NCBI GenBank assembly: GCA_947073765.1
Contig: CAMTMZ010000003.1
Span: 1-64,000, forward strand
DNA from: an uncultured Bacillota bacterium
GTDB taxonomy: Bacteria; Bacillota; Clostridia; Oscillospirales; Oscillospiraceae
Length of the DNA stretch: 64,000 bases
Direction: 5' to 3'
The position numbers and the translations under genes are program-made. Shown one piece after another: positions 37,665 through 46,341 of the stretch. The notes under the pieces were generated by a model, which saw nothing but the letters and a program-made list of their open reading frames with translations, searched no databases and was not told the DNA's origin. Position 1 is the stretch's first letter; every line of letters starts with the position of its first letter.

Positions 37665-37800
37665 ATGCCAGATTACAATAGAGATGTACCATACTATGGT
37701 CCGGGCCAGTGAAAAAGCAATGAATATTCTGATCTCGGCTCAGCGGGAGTGTGAGGGGATGTATCTCTCCGCAGGAGGTGACACATCAGACGACTCAAAA
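37665..37800 (+). pseudogene. Frameshifted paralogue of the 34515-34643 small protein
   Basis: MPDYNR then one extra base then MYHTMVRASEKAMNILISAQRECEGMYLSAGGD; AAGGGGG RBS precedes 37665. Confidence 0.55.
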
Positions 37801-37900
37801 ACCGAATGGAAAGCCGCCGCAAAATTGCAATTTCCCTGCTTGCGGAGATGCTCTCTTTATGGTAGGATATTGGAGAGAAACGGGAAGAGGAGCGGGAGAA

Positions 37901-38962
37901 ATGCGGCATTTGATCGACTTTGGAGACCTGTCCAGGCAGGAATGGGATGAGCTGTATGCCCGGGCCAGCGGGATTATGGACGACCAGGGGAAGTATCTGG
38001 ACACCTGCCGGGGAAAGGTGATGGCCTCACTGTTTTATGAGCCCTCCACCCGCACCAACTTTTCCTTTCAAACCGCCATGCTCCGCCTGGGAGGTACGGT
38101 GTTCGGCTTTGCGGATCCCAGCTCCTCCTCCGCCGCCAAGGGGGAGAGCCTGAAGGACACCATTAAGATGGTGTCCGGCTACGCGGATGTGGTGGTGATG
38201 CGCACTCCCTGGGAGGGGGCGGCCAAAGCGGCGTCGCTGTATTCCAATGTGCCGGTGGTGAACGCCGGCGACGGCGGACACATGCACCCCACCCAGACCA
38301 CCGCCGACCTGACCACCATGACCCGCCTGCTGGGGGGGGTGGACGGTCTGGCTGTGGGGCTGTGCGGGGATTTAAAAAACGGCCGCACCGTCCACTCTCT
38401 CATCAAGGCCATGGCCAAGTTTGAGAATATCCGCTTTTTCCTGATCTCCCCCAGGGAGCTGGCTGTTCCCGGCTATATGCGGGCCTTTATGCGGGAAAAT
38501 GACATGCGTTTTACCGAAGTGACCGGGCTGGAGGCTGTGATTCCACAGCTGGATGTATTGTACATGACCCGCATCCAGCGGGAGCGGTTTGTGGACCCCC
38601 TGGAGTATGAGCGGAACAAGGGGATATATGTGCTCACCCGCCGCAAGCTGGAGCGGGCCAAGGAGAAAATGCTGGTGATGCATCCCCTGCCCAGGGTGGA
38701 TGAGATCGCCGTGGATGTGGATGACGACCCCAGGGCCGCCTATTTTCAACAGGCCCGGTACGGCATGTTTGCCCGGATGGCCCTGCTGGCCGACCTGGCC
38801 AACCAGCCCAGGCTGGAGCGGACAGAGGCAGTGGAAATCGGCAGAGCTCCCGTGTGCCGCAACCCCCGGTGTATTACCCAGACGGAGGACTATCTGCCCC
38901 CCCTGGTAAAGAAGACCGGGGGCGTGGAGTGCTGCGCTTTCTGTGACGCGGCGCTGGAGTAG
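37901..38962 (+). CDS. pyrB: Aspartate carbamoyltransferase catalytic chain with C-terminal PyrI-like zinc knuckle
   Basis: SLFYEPSTRTNFSFQTAMLRLGG, MHPLPRVDEI, C-terminal CRNPRCITQTEDYLPPLVKKTGGVECCAFCD (C-x4-C-x20-C-x2-C). Confidence 0.93.
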   Translation: MRHLIDFGDLSRQEWDELYARASGIMDDQGKYLDTCRGKVMASLFYEPSTRTNFSFQTAMLRLGGTVFGFADPSSSSAAKGESLKDTIKMVSGYADVVVMRTPWEGAAKAASLYSNVPVVNAGDGGHMHPTQTTADLTTMTRLLGGVDGLAVGLCGDLKNGRTVHSLIKAMAKFENIRFFLISPRELAVPGYMRAFMRENDMRFTEVTGLEAVIPQLDVLYMTRIQRERFVDPLEYERNKGIYVLTRRKLERAKEKMLVMHPLPRVDEIAVDVDDDPRAAYFQQARYGMFARMALLADLANQPRLERTEAVEIGRAPVCRNPRCITQTEDYLPPLVKKTGGVECCAFCDAALE

Positions 38963-39089
38963 GGAGAATCTACCCAGCGGGGCGGCGGGCGCAGAAAAGA
39001 ACTTTCCGGCAAAACTGGGTTTTGCTCTTGACAGGCCGAAAAAAATGTGGTAATATCCAAAGGCTGATGTGAGAGGGCGCACCACCCAT

Positions 39090-39163
39090 GCGGGTGTAGT
39101 TCAATGGTAGAATCCCAGCCTTCCAAGCTGGTCGCGTGGGTTCGATTCCCATCACCCGCTCCA
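39090..39163 (+). tRNA. tRNA-Gly (TCC)
   Basis: GCGGGTGTAGTTCAATGGTAGAATCCCAGCCTTCCAAGCTGG...CACCCGCTCCA. Confidence 0.95.
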
Positions 39164-39292
39164 ACGTCGCCGCAAGCTTTATATCCCTCGCTTTCCGCCT
39201 GGGGACGAAAGCCCGCTCATTTCGCCGCGGCTCCTCTCCAGTCCGGACCCGCCGCGCCGCGCTCCGATTTGGTTTGGGGAGGCGCGTGATAC

Positions 39293-39369
<77 letters not shown>

Positions 39370-39404
39370 GCCGGCTTTAGGCAGAATTGTAAGTCAGTGA
39401 TATG

Positions 39405-39481
39405 GTGGGTATAGCTCAGTTGGTTAGAGCACCGGATTGTGGTTCCGGGTGTCGAGGGTTCGAATCCCTTTACCCACCCCA
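39405..39481 (+). tRNA. tRNA-His (GTG)
   Basis: GTGGGTATAGCTCAGTTGGTTAGAGCACCGGATTGTGGTTCCGG...TACCCACCCCA. Confidence 0.95.
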
Positions 39482-39538
39482 CATGAGAGGCGGAAGGGCC
39501 GGAGCTTCTGCTCCGGCCCCAGCCATTCCCCAATATAC

Positions 39539-39613
39539 AGGGGTGTAGCCAAGTGGTAAGGCAAGGGACTTTGACTCCCTCATCCGCTGGTTCGAGTCCA
39601 GCCATCCCTGCCA
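39539..39613 (+). tRNA. tRNA-Gln (TTG)
   Basis: AGGGGTGTAGCCAAGTGGTAAGGCAAGGGACTTTGACTCCC...CATCCCTGCCA. Confidence 0.93.
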
Positions 39614-39719
39614 CATCGTCACCGCAAGCTCCATATTCCCCCGCTCCAGACACGGCCTGCCGCGCCAGGTTTGCATTTTGGGGATGTGGTCCTGTGCGTT
39701 TCCATGATGTAGTTTTTTC

Positions 39720-39795
39720 GACCCAGTAGCTCAGCCGGTAGAGCAACTGCCTTTTAAGCCGTGGGTCCGGGGTTCGAGTCCCCGCTGGGTCACCA
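39720..39795 (+). tRNA. tRNA-Lys (TTT)
   Basis: GACCCAGTAGCTCAGCCGGTAGAGCAACTGCCTTTTAAGCCG...CTGGGTCACCA. Confidence 0.95.
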
Positions 39796-39834
39796 AGTCG
39801 GAGCAAGCGATATATCGCTTGCTCCGACTTTTTT
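39795..39834 (+). terminator. Perfect 36-bp palindrome plus T run terminating the tRNA cluster; member of a dispersed repeat family
   Basis: AAGTCGGAGCAAGCGATATATCGCTTGCTCCGACTTTTTT. Confidence 0.75.
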
Positions 39835-40056
39835 CAATAGTCCGAGCGCACTCATTTCGCTGTTCCTACTCTCCAAACTGCAACCGCTTTGCTGGGTTGC
39901 AGTTTGGCTTTGGGTACAAGTATTCTGCAAAAATCGATTTTGACCGCTCGATACAAAGAAGCCCTAGAGCCGCAACGGTTCTAGGGTTTCTTTATTTTAG
40001 TGTATTTGTCAAGATGCTCATCGGCGTCAATCCATGCATCGTATCATTATTTTGAT

Positions 40057-40200
40057 GCCCGCGCGGATGGTTCCACCGTGGAGTATGACGATCTCCCTGG
40101 CGATGGCCAGCCCAAGCCATGTGCCCCCTGTGTCGGAGGAGCGGGACCTGTCCGCCCGGTAGAACTTGTCAAAGAGGGAGGCAAGGACCTGGTCCGGCAT
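40057..40200 (-). pseudogene. Remnant of sensor histidine kinase HATPase domain
   Basis: Minus strand MPDQVLASLFDKFYRADRSRSSDTGGTWLGLAIAREIVILHGGTIRAG, lacking the rest of the gene. Confidence 0.7.
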
Positions 40201-40332
40201 ATCCTAGCCCCTATATCAGATTTTTTTCAGAAGCTCCTTGCTTTTTCCATGATTAATCCTTAAGATTTTCTAAAATGTCCATCTGTTCGGACAGAGAGGC
40301 TTTGACTGCACTCGGGCCTGAAGATGCAACAC

Positions 40333-41919
40333 TTATAAATTGGAAAATACGTCCATCTGCTTTTGCAGCTCCCCTACAATCTCCTGATTGGTGCCCATGC
40401 CGGCAGTGATGCCCTCCATATCATCCACCAATACGCGGGTGCTGCCGGCAACGCCGGTGACGTCGGATACCGCATCGTCGATTGCGCCGGAGATATTGGA
40501 GATGGACCCGGCGATATCGTCCATTGCAGTCTTCAGCCGGGCGGTTCGGTCGTTGAACGCCTCCATAGCGTGTCCCACGTAGTCGGAGTCCTCCCGATAC
40601 TGCTGACCGGCCTGTACAGACCGGTCCAGCTGAGTCATTATCGCCTGACTCAGGTAGCCGGCCAGCTCCCGGGCGCTCTCTGAGAGGTAGTCCACCGCTC
40701 CCGTAACCACACCGCTGACCTCTTGGATATTGTTGGCCGTCTCGGCACAGGAGTCGGCCAGCTGGCGGATCTCCTGCGCCACGATAGAAAATCCGGCGCC
40801 CGCCGCTCCCGCCCGGGCAGCCTCGATGGAGGCGTTGATGGCAATCAGGTTGGTAGAGGCCGAAATGTTGAGAATCGCCTTGGTCAGAACGCTGATCTGG
40901 TTGACGTTCTGGCTTTTTTCAATGGCCTGATCCAGAAGAGACATGATTTCCGACGTCTTTTTTCGCACCTCATCCATCTCCAGCCGGGCGGAGCGTTCCA
41001 TCTCCTCGGCCCGTTCCCGCATTTCCACGGAGTAGGCCGTAATGGCGGAGCACTCCTCCGCCATGGTCCGGGCGTCAGACTGGGTGCCGGAGGTGCTGCG
41101 CTGGATGGCTGACGTGCTGGCGGCGATTTCCTCCAGGGCGGCAGAGAGCTGCTCCGCCAGGCCGGACAGGTCCCGGACGCTGCCGCTGGAGGTCTGTGTC
41201 CGCTGGCGCACATCGCTCACCACGCCGCTGATGCGTTCAGAGCTGTCCTGAAGGGTGTCCATCGCGTCGTGAATCGGGGAAATCACATGCTTCCGGATGA
41301 TGCGGAACGCCGCCGCCACCAGAAGGACGCCGGCAGTCAGGGTGGCCGCGCTGATGACCAGCGCGGTAATGTAGACAAAGGTCAAATGTCTGCGTGCGGC
41401 CTCGGCCCGGTCGCTGACCGCGGCGTAGAGATTGGCGACGCTCTGATCTGCGGCCTCGCTCCAATGGGCCACATCCCCGTTGGCCGTGGCGTAGGCCTCC
41501 TGGGTCTTACTGTCGGCGCTGGCGCACACCAGATCGACCAGAGCGTGTTTGAAGGCGTCGTAATCCTGAAGAAGGGACTGGTAAACCGCTGCGTCCTCCT
41601 CGGAAACAAAGCTCTCATAGCTGGCCAGCATCTCATCCAGAGATGCCTCCTTTGCCTTGATTTCCTGGACGAGCCGGATCATGGTCGCGTGATCTGCCGC
41701 CACAATATGGGACAGGGCCAGCAGGTGAATATCTGTCATGGAGCGCCTGATTTCTTCCAGCTTTCCTTCACTGACCATATACTCGTCCACAATGGTTCCT
41801 GCATTGGAGTGGACGTTGTTGATGCTGAACACCGCCAGAATGTTGGACAGAAACGCCACCAGCCCCAGCAGAACGATGGGCAGAATTAAACGCTGCTGTA
41901 ATGTCAGTTTGCCTCTCAT
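40333..41919 (-). CDS. Methyl-accepting chemotaxis protein
   Basis: Two TMs, HAMP-like region, signalling tip VLTKAILNISASTNLIAINASIEAARAGAAGAGFSIVAQEIRQLADSCAETANNI. Confidence 0.93.
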   Translation of the reverse strand: MRGKLTLQQRLILPIVLLGLVAFLSNILAVFSINNVHSNAGTIVDEYMVSEGKLEEIRRSMTDIHLLALSHIVAADHATMIRLVQEIKAKEASLDEMLASYESFVSEEDAAVYQSLLQDYDAFKHALVDLVCASADSKTQEAYATANGDVAHWSEAADQSVANLYAAVSDRAEAARRHLTFVYITALVISAATLTAGVLLVAAAFRIIRKHVISPIHDAMDTLQDSSERISGVVSDVRQRTQTSSGSVRDLSGLAEQLSAALEEIAASTSAIQRSTSGTQSDARTMAEECSAITAYSVEMRERAEEMERSARLEMDEVRKKTSEIMSLLDQAIEKSQNVNQISVLTKAILNISASTNLIAINASIEAARAGAAGAGFSIVAQEIRQLADSCAETANNIQEVSGVVTGAVDYLSESARELAGYLSQAIMTQLDRSVQAGQQYREDSDYVGHAMEAFNDRTARLKTAMDDIAGSISNISGAIDDAVSDVTGVAGSTRVLVDDMEGITAGMGTNQEIVGELQKQMDVFSNL

Positions 41920-41950
41920 GAGATTTCCTCCCAAGTATCATACTCTGTGC

Positions 41951-43186
41951 CTACCGCGCGGCGACGCTCTCTGCCAGCCGGTCCAGCTGGACCTGAAGAG
42001 AGGCGCCGGAGGGGTTTCCTGCCGCCATATTCAAGGCGAATTCGGATACCGGGTCCCAGAACTTTCCGCCCACCCGCTGGAGCTGGGAAAATTCCGATTG
42101 AGCCAGCAGGGCCGCAATGGCCGGCGAGGCCTGAACCTGCGGGGAATTTGCCGCGCTGATATTGGCCGGGCCCTGTCCCCGCCGCTCAAAGCGCAGGCGC
42201 TGGCTTTCCTCGTTGGTGATCCACTCAGCCAGCCGCGCCGCCCACTCCGGGTGCTCGGAATAGGCATTCACGCCAATCAGCTTGCATCCGCAGAAGGAGG
42301 CCATCTGTATTTGTCTCCCCGCACAGGTATAGCAGGGCAGCTTGGCCGCCCCGGTATTCTCTCCCCAGGCCTCCTGAACCGCTACAGCGTTCCAGACGCC
42401 GCTCACCCCGGCAATTACAGAGCCATTCTGCACACCGGCCAGAAATTCCTGATCCGTCATATTGGCAAAGCCGGGACTGCCTGCGATGGACAGCATGGCC
42501 TCGGCCACATCCACGCCGCGTATGGTCCCCTCGGTGCTGTTCCAGGTGCAGTAGTTGGTAAGGCCATCTTCGTTAAGGCCGACGGTCAGACCGGTGTTGC
42601 CGAAAAAGGCGTAGACATACCACGCGGAGGACCAGTCCATCGCCACCAGCCGCCCGGCCTGAGCGGCAAGGTCCAGCATCTGCTCCAGACTTTGGATATC
42701 CCCTTCTGAGAAATACGCCTTGTTGTAGTATAGAAAATACCCATTATCCGCGGTCAGGGGGTAGGCGTAGAGGTCGTTCCCCACACTGGCCGCCTCCACC
42801 GCGGCGGAGAGGCTGGCGCTTCGGATCGACGCGCTGTCCCCGATGGGGTCCAGACCTCCGGCCGCAGCCAGGGCGGACACCTGATCGTCGGCGAAAGCAA
42901 ATACGTCCGCTCCCCCCTCCAGATCGCCCAGCAGCGCATCCTTGCAGTTGGATTCGCTCTGGGGCTGAAATGTGATCTGAAAGCTGGCCTGGCCGGCGTA
43001 GTGAGATTGAAATGAAGTAAAAATTTCCTGGAGCAGCACCTCGTCCTCCTCCGCGCCCCACACGGTCAGCTCAATGGTCTCCGGCTCTGCTTCGCGCTCT
43101 GGGGAAGGGGCTTCCCGGCTGCCGCAGGCTGTCAGGAAAACCAGCGGCAGAAACAAGCACAGCGAGAGGAAAAATGTTTTCTTCAT
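41951..43186 (-). CDS. Extracellular solute-binding lipoprotein (ABC-type SBP), no adjacent permeases
   Basis: LVFLTACGSREAPSPER lipobox; ELTVWGAEEDEVLLQEIFTSFQSHYAGQASFQITF. Confidence 0.85.
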   Translation of the reverse strand: MKKTFFLSLCLFLPLVFLTACGSREAPSPEREAEPETIELTVWGAEEDEVLLQEIFTSFQSHYAGQASFQITFQPQSESNCKDALLGDLEGGADVFAFADDQVSALAAAGGLDPIGDSASIRSASLSAAVEAASVGNDLYAYPLTADNGYFLYYNKAYFSEGDIQSLEQMLDLAAQAGRLVAMDWSSAWYVYAFFGNTGLTVGLNEDGLTNYCTWNSTEGTIRGVDVAEAMLSIAGSPGFANMTDQEFLAGVQNGSVIAGVSGVWNAVAVQEAWGENTGAAKLPCYTCAGRQIQMASFCGCKLIGVNAYSEHPEWAARLAEWITNEESQRLRFERRGQGPANISAANSPQVQASPAIAALLAQSEFSQLQRVGGKFWDPVSEFALNMAAGNPSGASLQVQLDRLAESVAAR

Positions 43187-43396
43187 CAGCAACCACCCTT
43201 CCAGTTGATTCCAGGGAATTATACCACATGACTGCCCATATTGGCAATGGCTTTTCTCTGGCCGATATGCGGCGGGCGCAGGAATATCAAGATATAAAAA
43301 GGTTTTTTATCGTACTTGATTTTCTTATAGGCTTCGTTTAGAATAGGATACGTCAGCCGCAAAAAACCTGATTATAAAACAGGGGGGTAAGTTCAA

Positions 43397-43759
43397 ATGC
43401 AGAAGCGTATTTTAGTGGTGGATGACGACGAAATGAACCTGATGAGGACGCAGATCATCCTCGAGGGAAGCTATGATGTAGTGCTGGCGGGTTCAGGGAT
43501 ACGGGCGCTGCATGTGCTGAAAAATGAAAGAATAGACCTGGTCCTTCTGGATATTGACATGCCTTTGATGAACGGGATCGAGACGTTTGAACATATGAAG
43601 GAGTTCGCCGCGGAGATACCTGTCATCTTTTTAACGGCCTCGGGAGAGGTGGAGGACGTGATCGGTGCGCTCCTGCTGGGCGCAGTGGATTATCTGAAAA
43701 AGCCTTATCCGCCAAAGGAACTTTTGAAGCGGGTGGCCCAGGAGTTTGAGAAGAGATGA
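43397..43759 (+). CDS. Response regulator (single REC domain)
   Basis: RILVVDDDEMNLMRTQIILEG...LVLLDIDMPLMNGIETFEHMKEF...VIFLTAS...DYLKKPYPP. Confidence 0.93.
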   Translation: MQKRILVVDDDEMNLMRTQIILEGSYDVVLAGSGIRALHVLKNERIDLVLLDIDMPLMNGIETFEHMKEFAAEIPVIFLTASGEVEDVIGALLLGAVDYLKKPYPPKELLKRVAQEFEKR

Positions 43760-46314
43760 GGGCAGGGGAGCAGACGAGCAGGCATCTGCTGCTGGCAGTT
43801 ATCACCACAGTGTTCAGTGGGATGCTGGGTCTGGTCACTGTGGCTATGGCCTGGGAACTTTGGATGATTCCTCTGATGGCGGCCGGCTGCTTCAGTGTGT
43901 GGCTTCTGCACATTGCGAAGATTGGCTCGGGCGTTTTTTATGAAAATCTCTGCGCTGGATTTGTGCTGCTGGAATTCTTTTTCTTTGGTGTGCATGAATC
44001 CAGCCTTTATGACATACCTGCCATGGCCTGTATTATCGTTCTTGCGCTGTTCGCACTGAACAAGAAATGGGTCGTGTATGCCCTTGAGGCGCTCTATGCG
44101 CTGGCGCTGCTCTACCACGTCTTCATTCTCCATACCATTTCTTTCGATATGGAGTTCCAGGACGGTATCCGCCTGGGGCTGGGGGCTGCTGTGACCTTTT
44201 GCGGGGCGGCGCTGGCAGGATACTGGATCAAGCAGCGCAGTATACAGCGGAAATGGTATGACCATGTGTTTGCTGACCTGGAAGCGTCCGGGAAGCAGAA
44301 CGCTGTTTTTTTGTCAAACGTGTCTCATGAGCTCCGCACACCGATCAATATGGTGATTGGAATCAGCGAGGTAGCGCTGGGAACGGAGCTCTCCCCGGAT
44401 ATCAGGGAAAACATGACGTCAATCAAGCTGGCTGGGATGCGTCTGTCCAGCCAGATCAACAAGATGCTTGACTATACGGAGATTGTGGAAGGTACGCTGA
44501 CCCCGGCCAAGGAGGAGTATATGATCACCTCCGTGCTGAACGACGTCATTACCATGACCGCGCTGCAGAGCAACCGGCAGAATTTGGAGATTGTATTCGA
44601 CATCGATCCGGAGACGCCCGCAGTCCTCGTTGGAGACGCGGAGAAAATCTCCCATGTGCTCAAGACTCTGGTGGAAAATTCCATCAAATTCACAGAGGAG
44701 GGCGGCGTGAACGTCCGCATCGGATACCGACCGGAGAGCTATGGCGTCAATTTGATTATCGATATCTGCGACACAGGCATCGGCATGACGGATTCTCAGA
44801 TGCTGCAGATGTATGACGACTTTTACCAGGCGGACTCCGGAAGCAGCCGCCTGGTGGGCGGCCTCGGCCTCGGGCTTCCCATCGCCCGGGGAATTTTAAA
44901 TGCCATGGGCGGCTTTATCCACTTTGACAGCAAGGAGCAGCAGGGGCTGCACGCCCATATTGTGATTCCTCAGGGGGTGGCGGACGATCAGCCGTGCATT
45001 GTGCTCGACCATGCGGATCAGGTATGTGTCGCGTGCTATTTCCGGCCGGAACGGTACAGCTGTGACGAGGTTCGGGGGTATTATGACGGCCTCATCAGAA
45101 GCCTGCTGGAAGGGCTGGGCATTCATGGATATCAGACACACAGCTTTGAAGGACTTCTTAAATTACAGCGCAGTCATAACCTGACCCATGTGTTCATCGC
45201 GCAGTCGGAGTATGAAGAGGATCGGGCGTACTATGAGGAGCTGGCCGGCACGCTCCGGGTTGTGATCATTGCGGAGAAGGATTTTACGCTGGACAGTGTG
45301 AGCCGGCTGTATGTCATGCACAAGCCCTTTTCTGCGCTCTCCGTTGCCAACCTGCTGAACGGAGACCTGGGGGCGCGGGGCTTCGCGGAGGCTCAGGCCG
45401 CTGGCCGGAAGCCGTTCATCTGCTCAGGCGTCCGGGCGCTGGCCGTGGACGACGAGGAGATGAATCTGGTGGTGGCCAGGGGCGTATTGGGAAGTTATGG
45501 GATTGAAGTTGATACCTGCCTGAGCGGACGGGAGGCTTTGGCGCGGTGTGACAGCACTTCCTATGACATTATCTTCCTGGATCACATGATGCCGGGATTT
45601 GATGGTGTGCAAACCCTGAAAAAGATCCGGGAGCTCCAGAACGGCGCTTATCAGGACCTGCCGGTAATTGCGCTGACCGCAAATACTGTCAGCGGGGCGC
45701 GGGAGATGTTCCGCAGTGAAGGCTTTACAGAATTTGTCCCCAAGCCCATTGAACGCACTGTTCTGGAGCGGGTGCTGCGAAAGGTGCTGCCTAATCGTTT
45801 TATCCAATACGTTGAAGAGTTGGAGGATACGCCCTTGGGCAGTGGGCAGGCTGTTTCGGAAGAGGAGAGGCCTGAGGCCCCTGACGAAGGCTCCGCGCCG
45901 GCGGAGCATGTCGAGCCTGTGGAGGCGGCAGGTTCTGCACAGGCGCCCGCCGGCGAGCCGGCGATTCCCTACGGCCGGCTGACCCAGGCCGGCATCAATG
46001 TAGATCTGGGGCTGAATTACTGCGGCGGAGATGAGAGCTTCTTCCGGGAGATGCTGCGGATGTTCCATGCCAAGGGCGGAGACAAAAAAGCGGAAATTAT
46101 TTCTCTGTATGAGGCTGAAAATTGGACGGACTATGCGATAAAGGTCCATGCGCTCAAGAGCACGTCGCTGACCATCGGCGCAGAGGCCCTTTCCGCGCAG
46201 GCGAAGGAGCTGGAGCTGGCCGGGAAGCGGGGAGACGTGGAGTTTATCCTGGCACATCACGCCGCGCTGATGTGTGCGTACGATGAAATCTGCACGCAGA
46301 TTGCCGGAATATAG
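43756..46314 (+). CDS. Hybrid sensor histidine kinase (TM-HK-pseudoREC-REC-HPt)
   Basis: FLSNVSHELRTPINMVIGISEVALG; IIFLDHMMPGFDGVQ; HPt VHALKSTSLTIGA. Confidence 0.92.
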   Translation: MRAGEQTSRHLLLAVITTVFSGMLGLVTVAMAWELWMIPLMAAGCFSVWLLHIAKIGSGVFYENLCAGFVLLEFFFFGVHESSLYDIPAMACIIVLALFALNKKWVVYALEALYALALLYHVFILHTISFDMEFQDGIRLGLGAAVTFCGAALAGYWIKQRSIQRKWYDHVFADLEASGKQNAVFLSNVSHELRTPINMVIGISEVALGTELSPDIRENMTSIKLAGMRLSSQINKMLDYTEIVEGTLTPAKEEYMITSVLNDVITMTALQSNRQNLEIVFDIDPETPAVLVGDAEKISHVLKTLVENSIKFTEEGGVNVRIGYRPESYGVNLIIDICDTGIGMTDSQMLQMYDDFYQADSGSSRLVGGLGLGLPIARGILNAMGGFIHFDSKEQQGLHAHIVIPQGVADDQPCIVLDHADQVCVACYFRPERYSCDEVRGYYDGLIRSLLEGLGIHGYQTHSFEGLLKLQRSHNLTHVFIAQSEYEEDRAYYEELAGTLRVVIIAEKDFTLDSVSRLYVMHKPFSALSVANLLNGDLGARGFAEAQAAGRKPFICSGVRALAVDDEEMNLVVARGVLGSYGIEVDTCLSGREALARCDSTSYDIIFLDHMMPGFDGVQTLKKIRELQNGAYQDLPVIALTANTVSGAREMFRSEGFTEFVPKPIERTVLERVLRKVLPNRFIQYVEELEDTPLGSGQAVSEEERPEAPDEGSAPAEHVEPVEAAGSAQAPAGEPAIPYGRLTQAGINVDLGLNYCGGDESFFREMLRMFHAKGGDKKAEIISLYEAENWTDYAIKVHALKSTSLTIGAEALSAQAKELELAGKRGDVEFILAHHAALMCAYDEICTQIAGI

Positions 46315-46341
46315 TCTGTTCTGATATTTCCTCTGAGCGCC

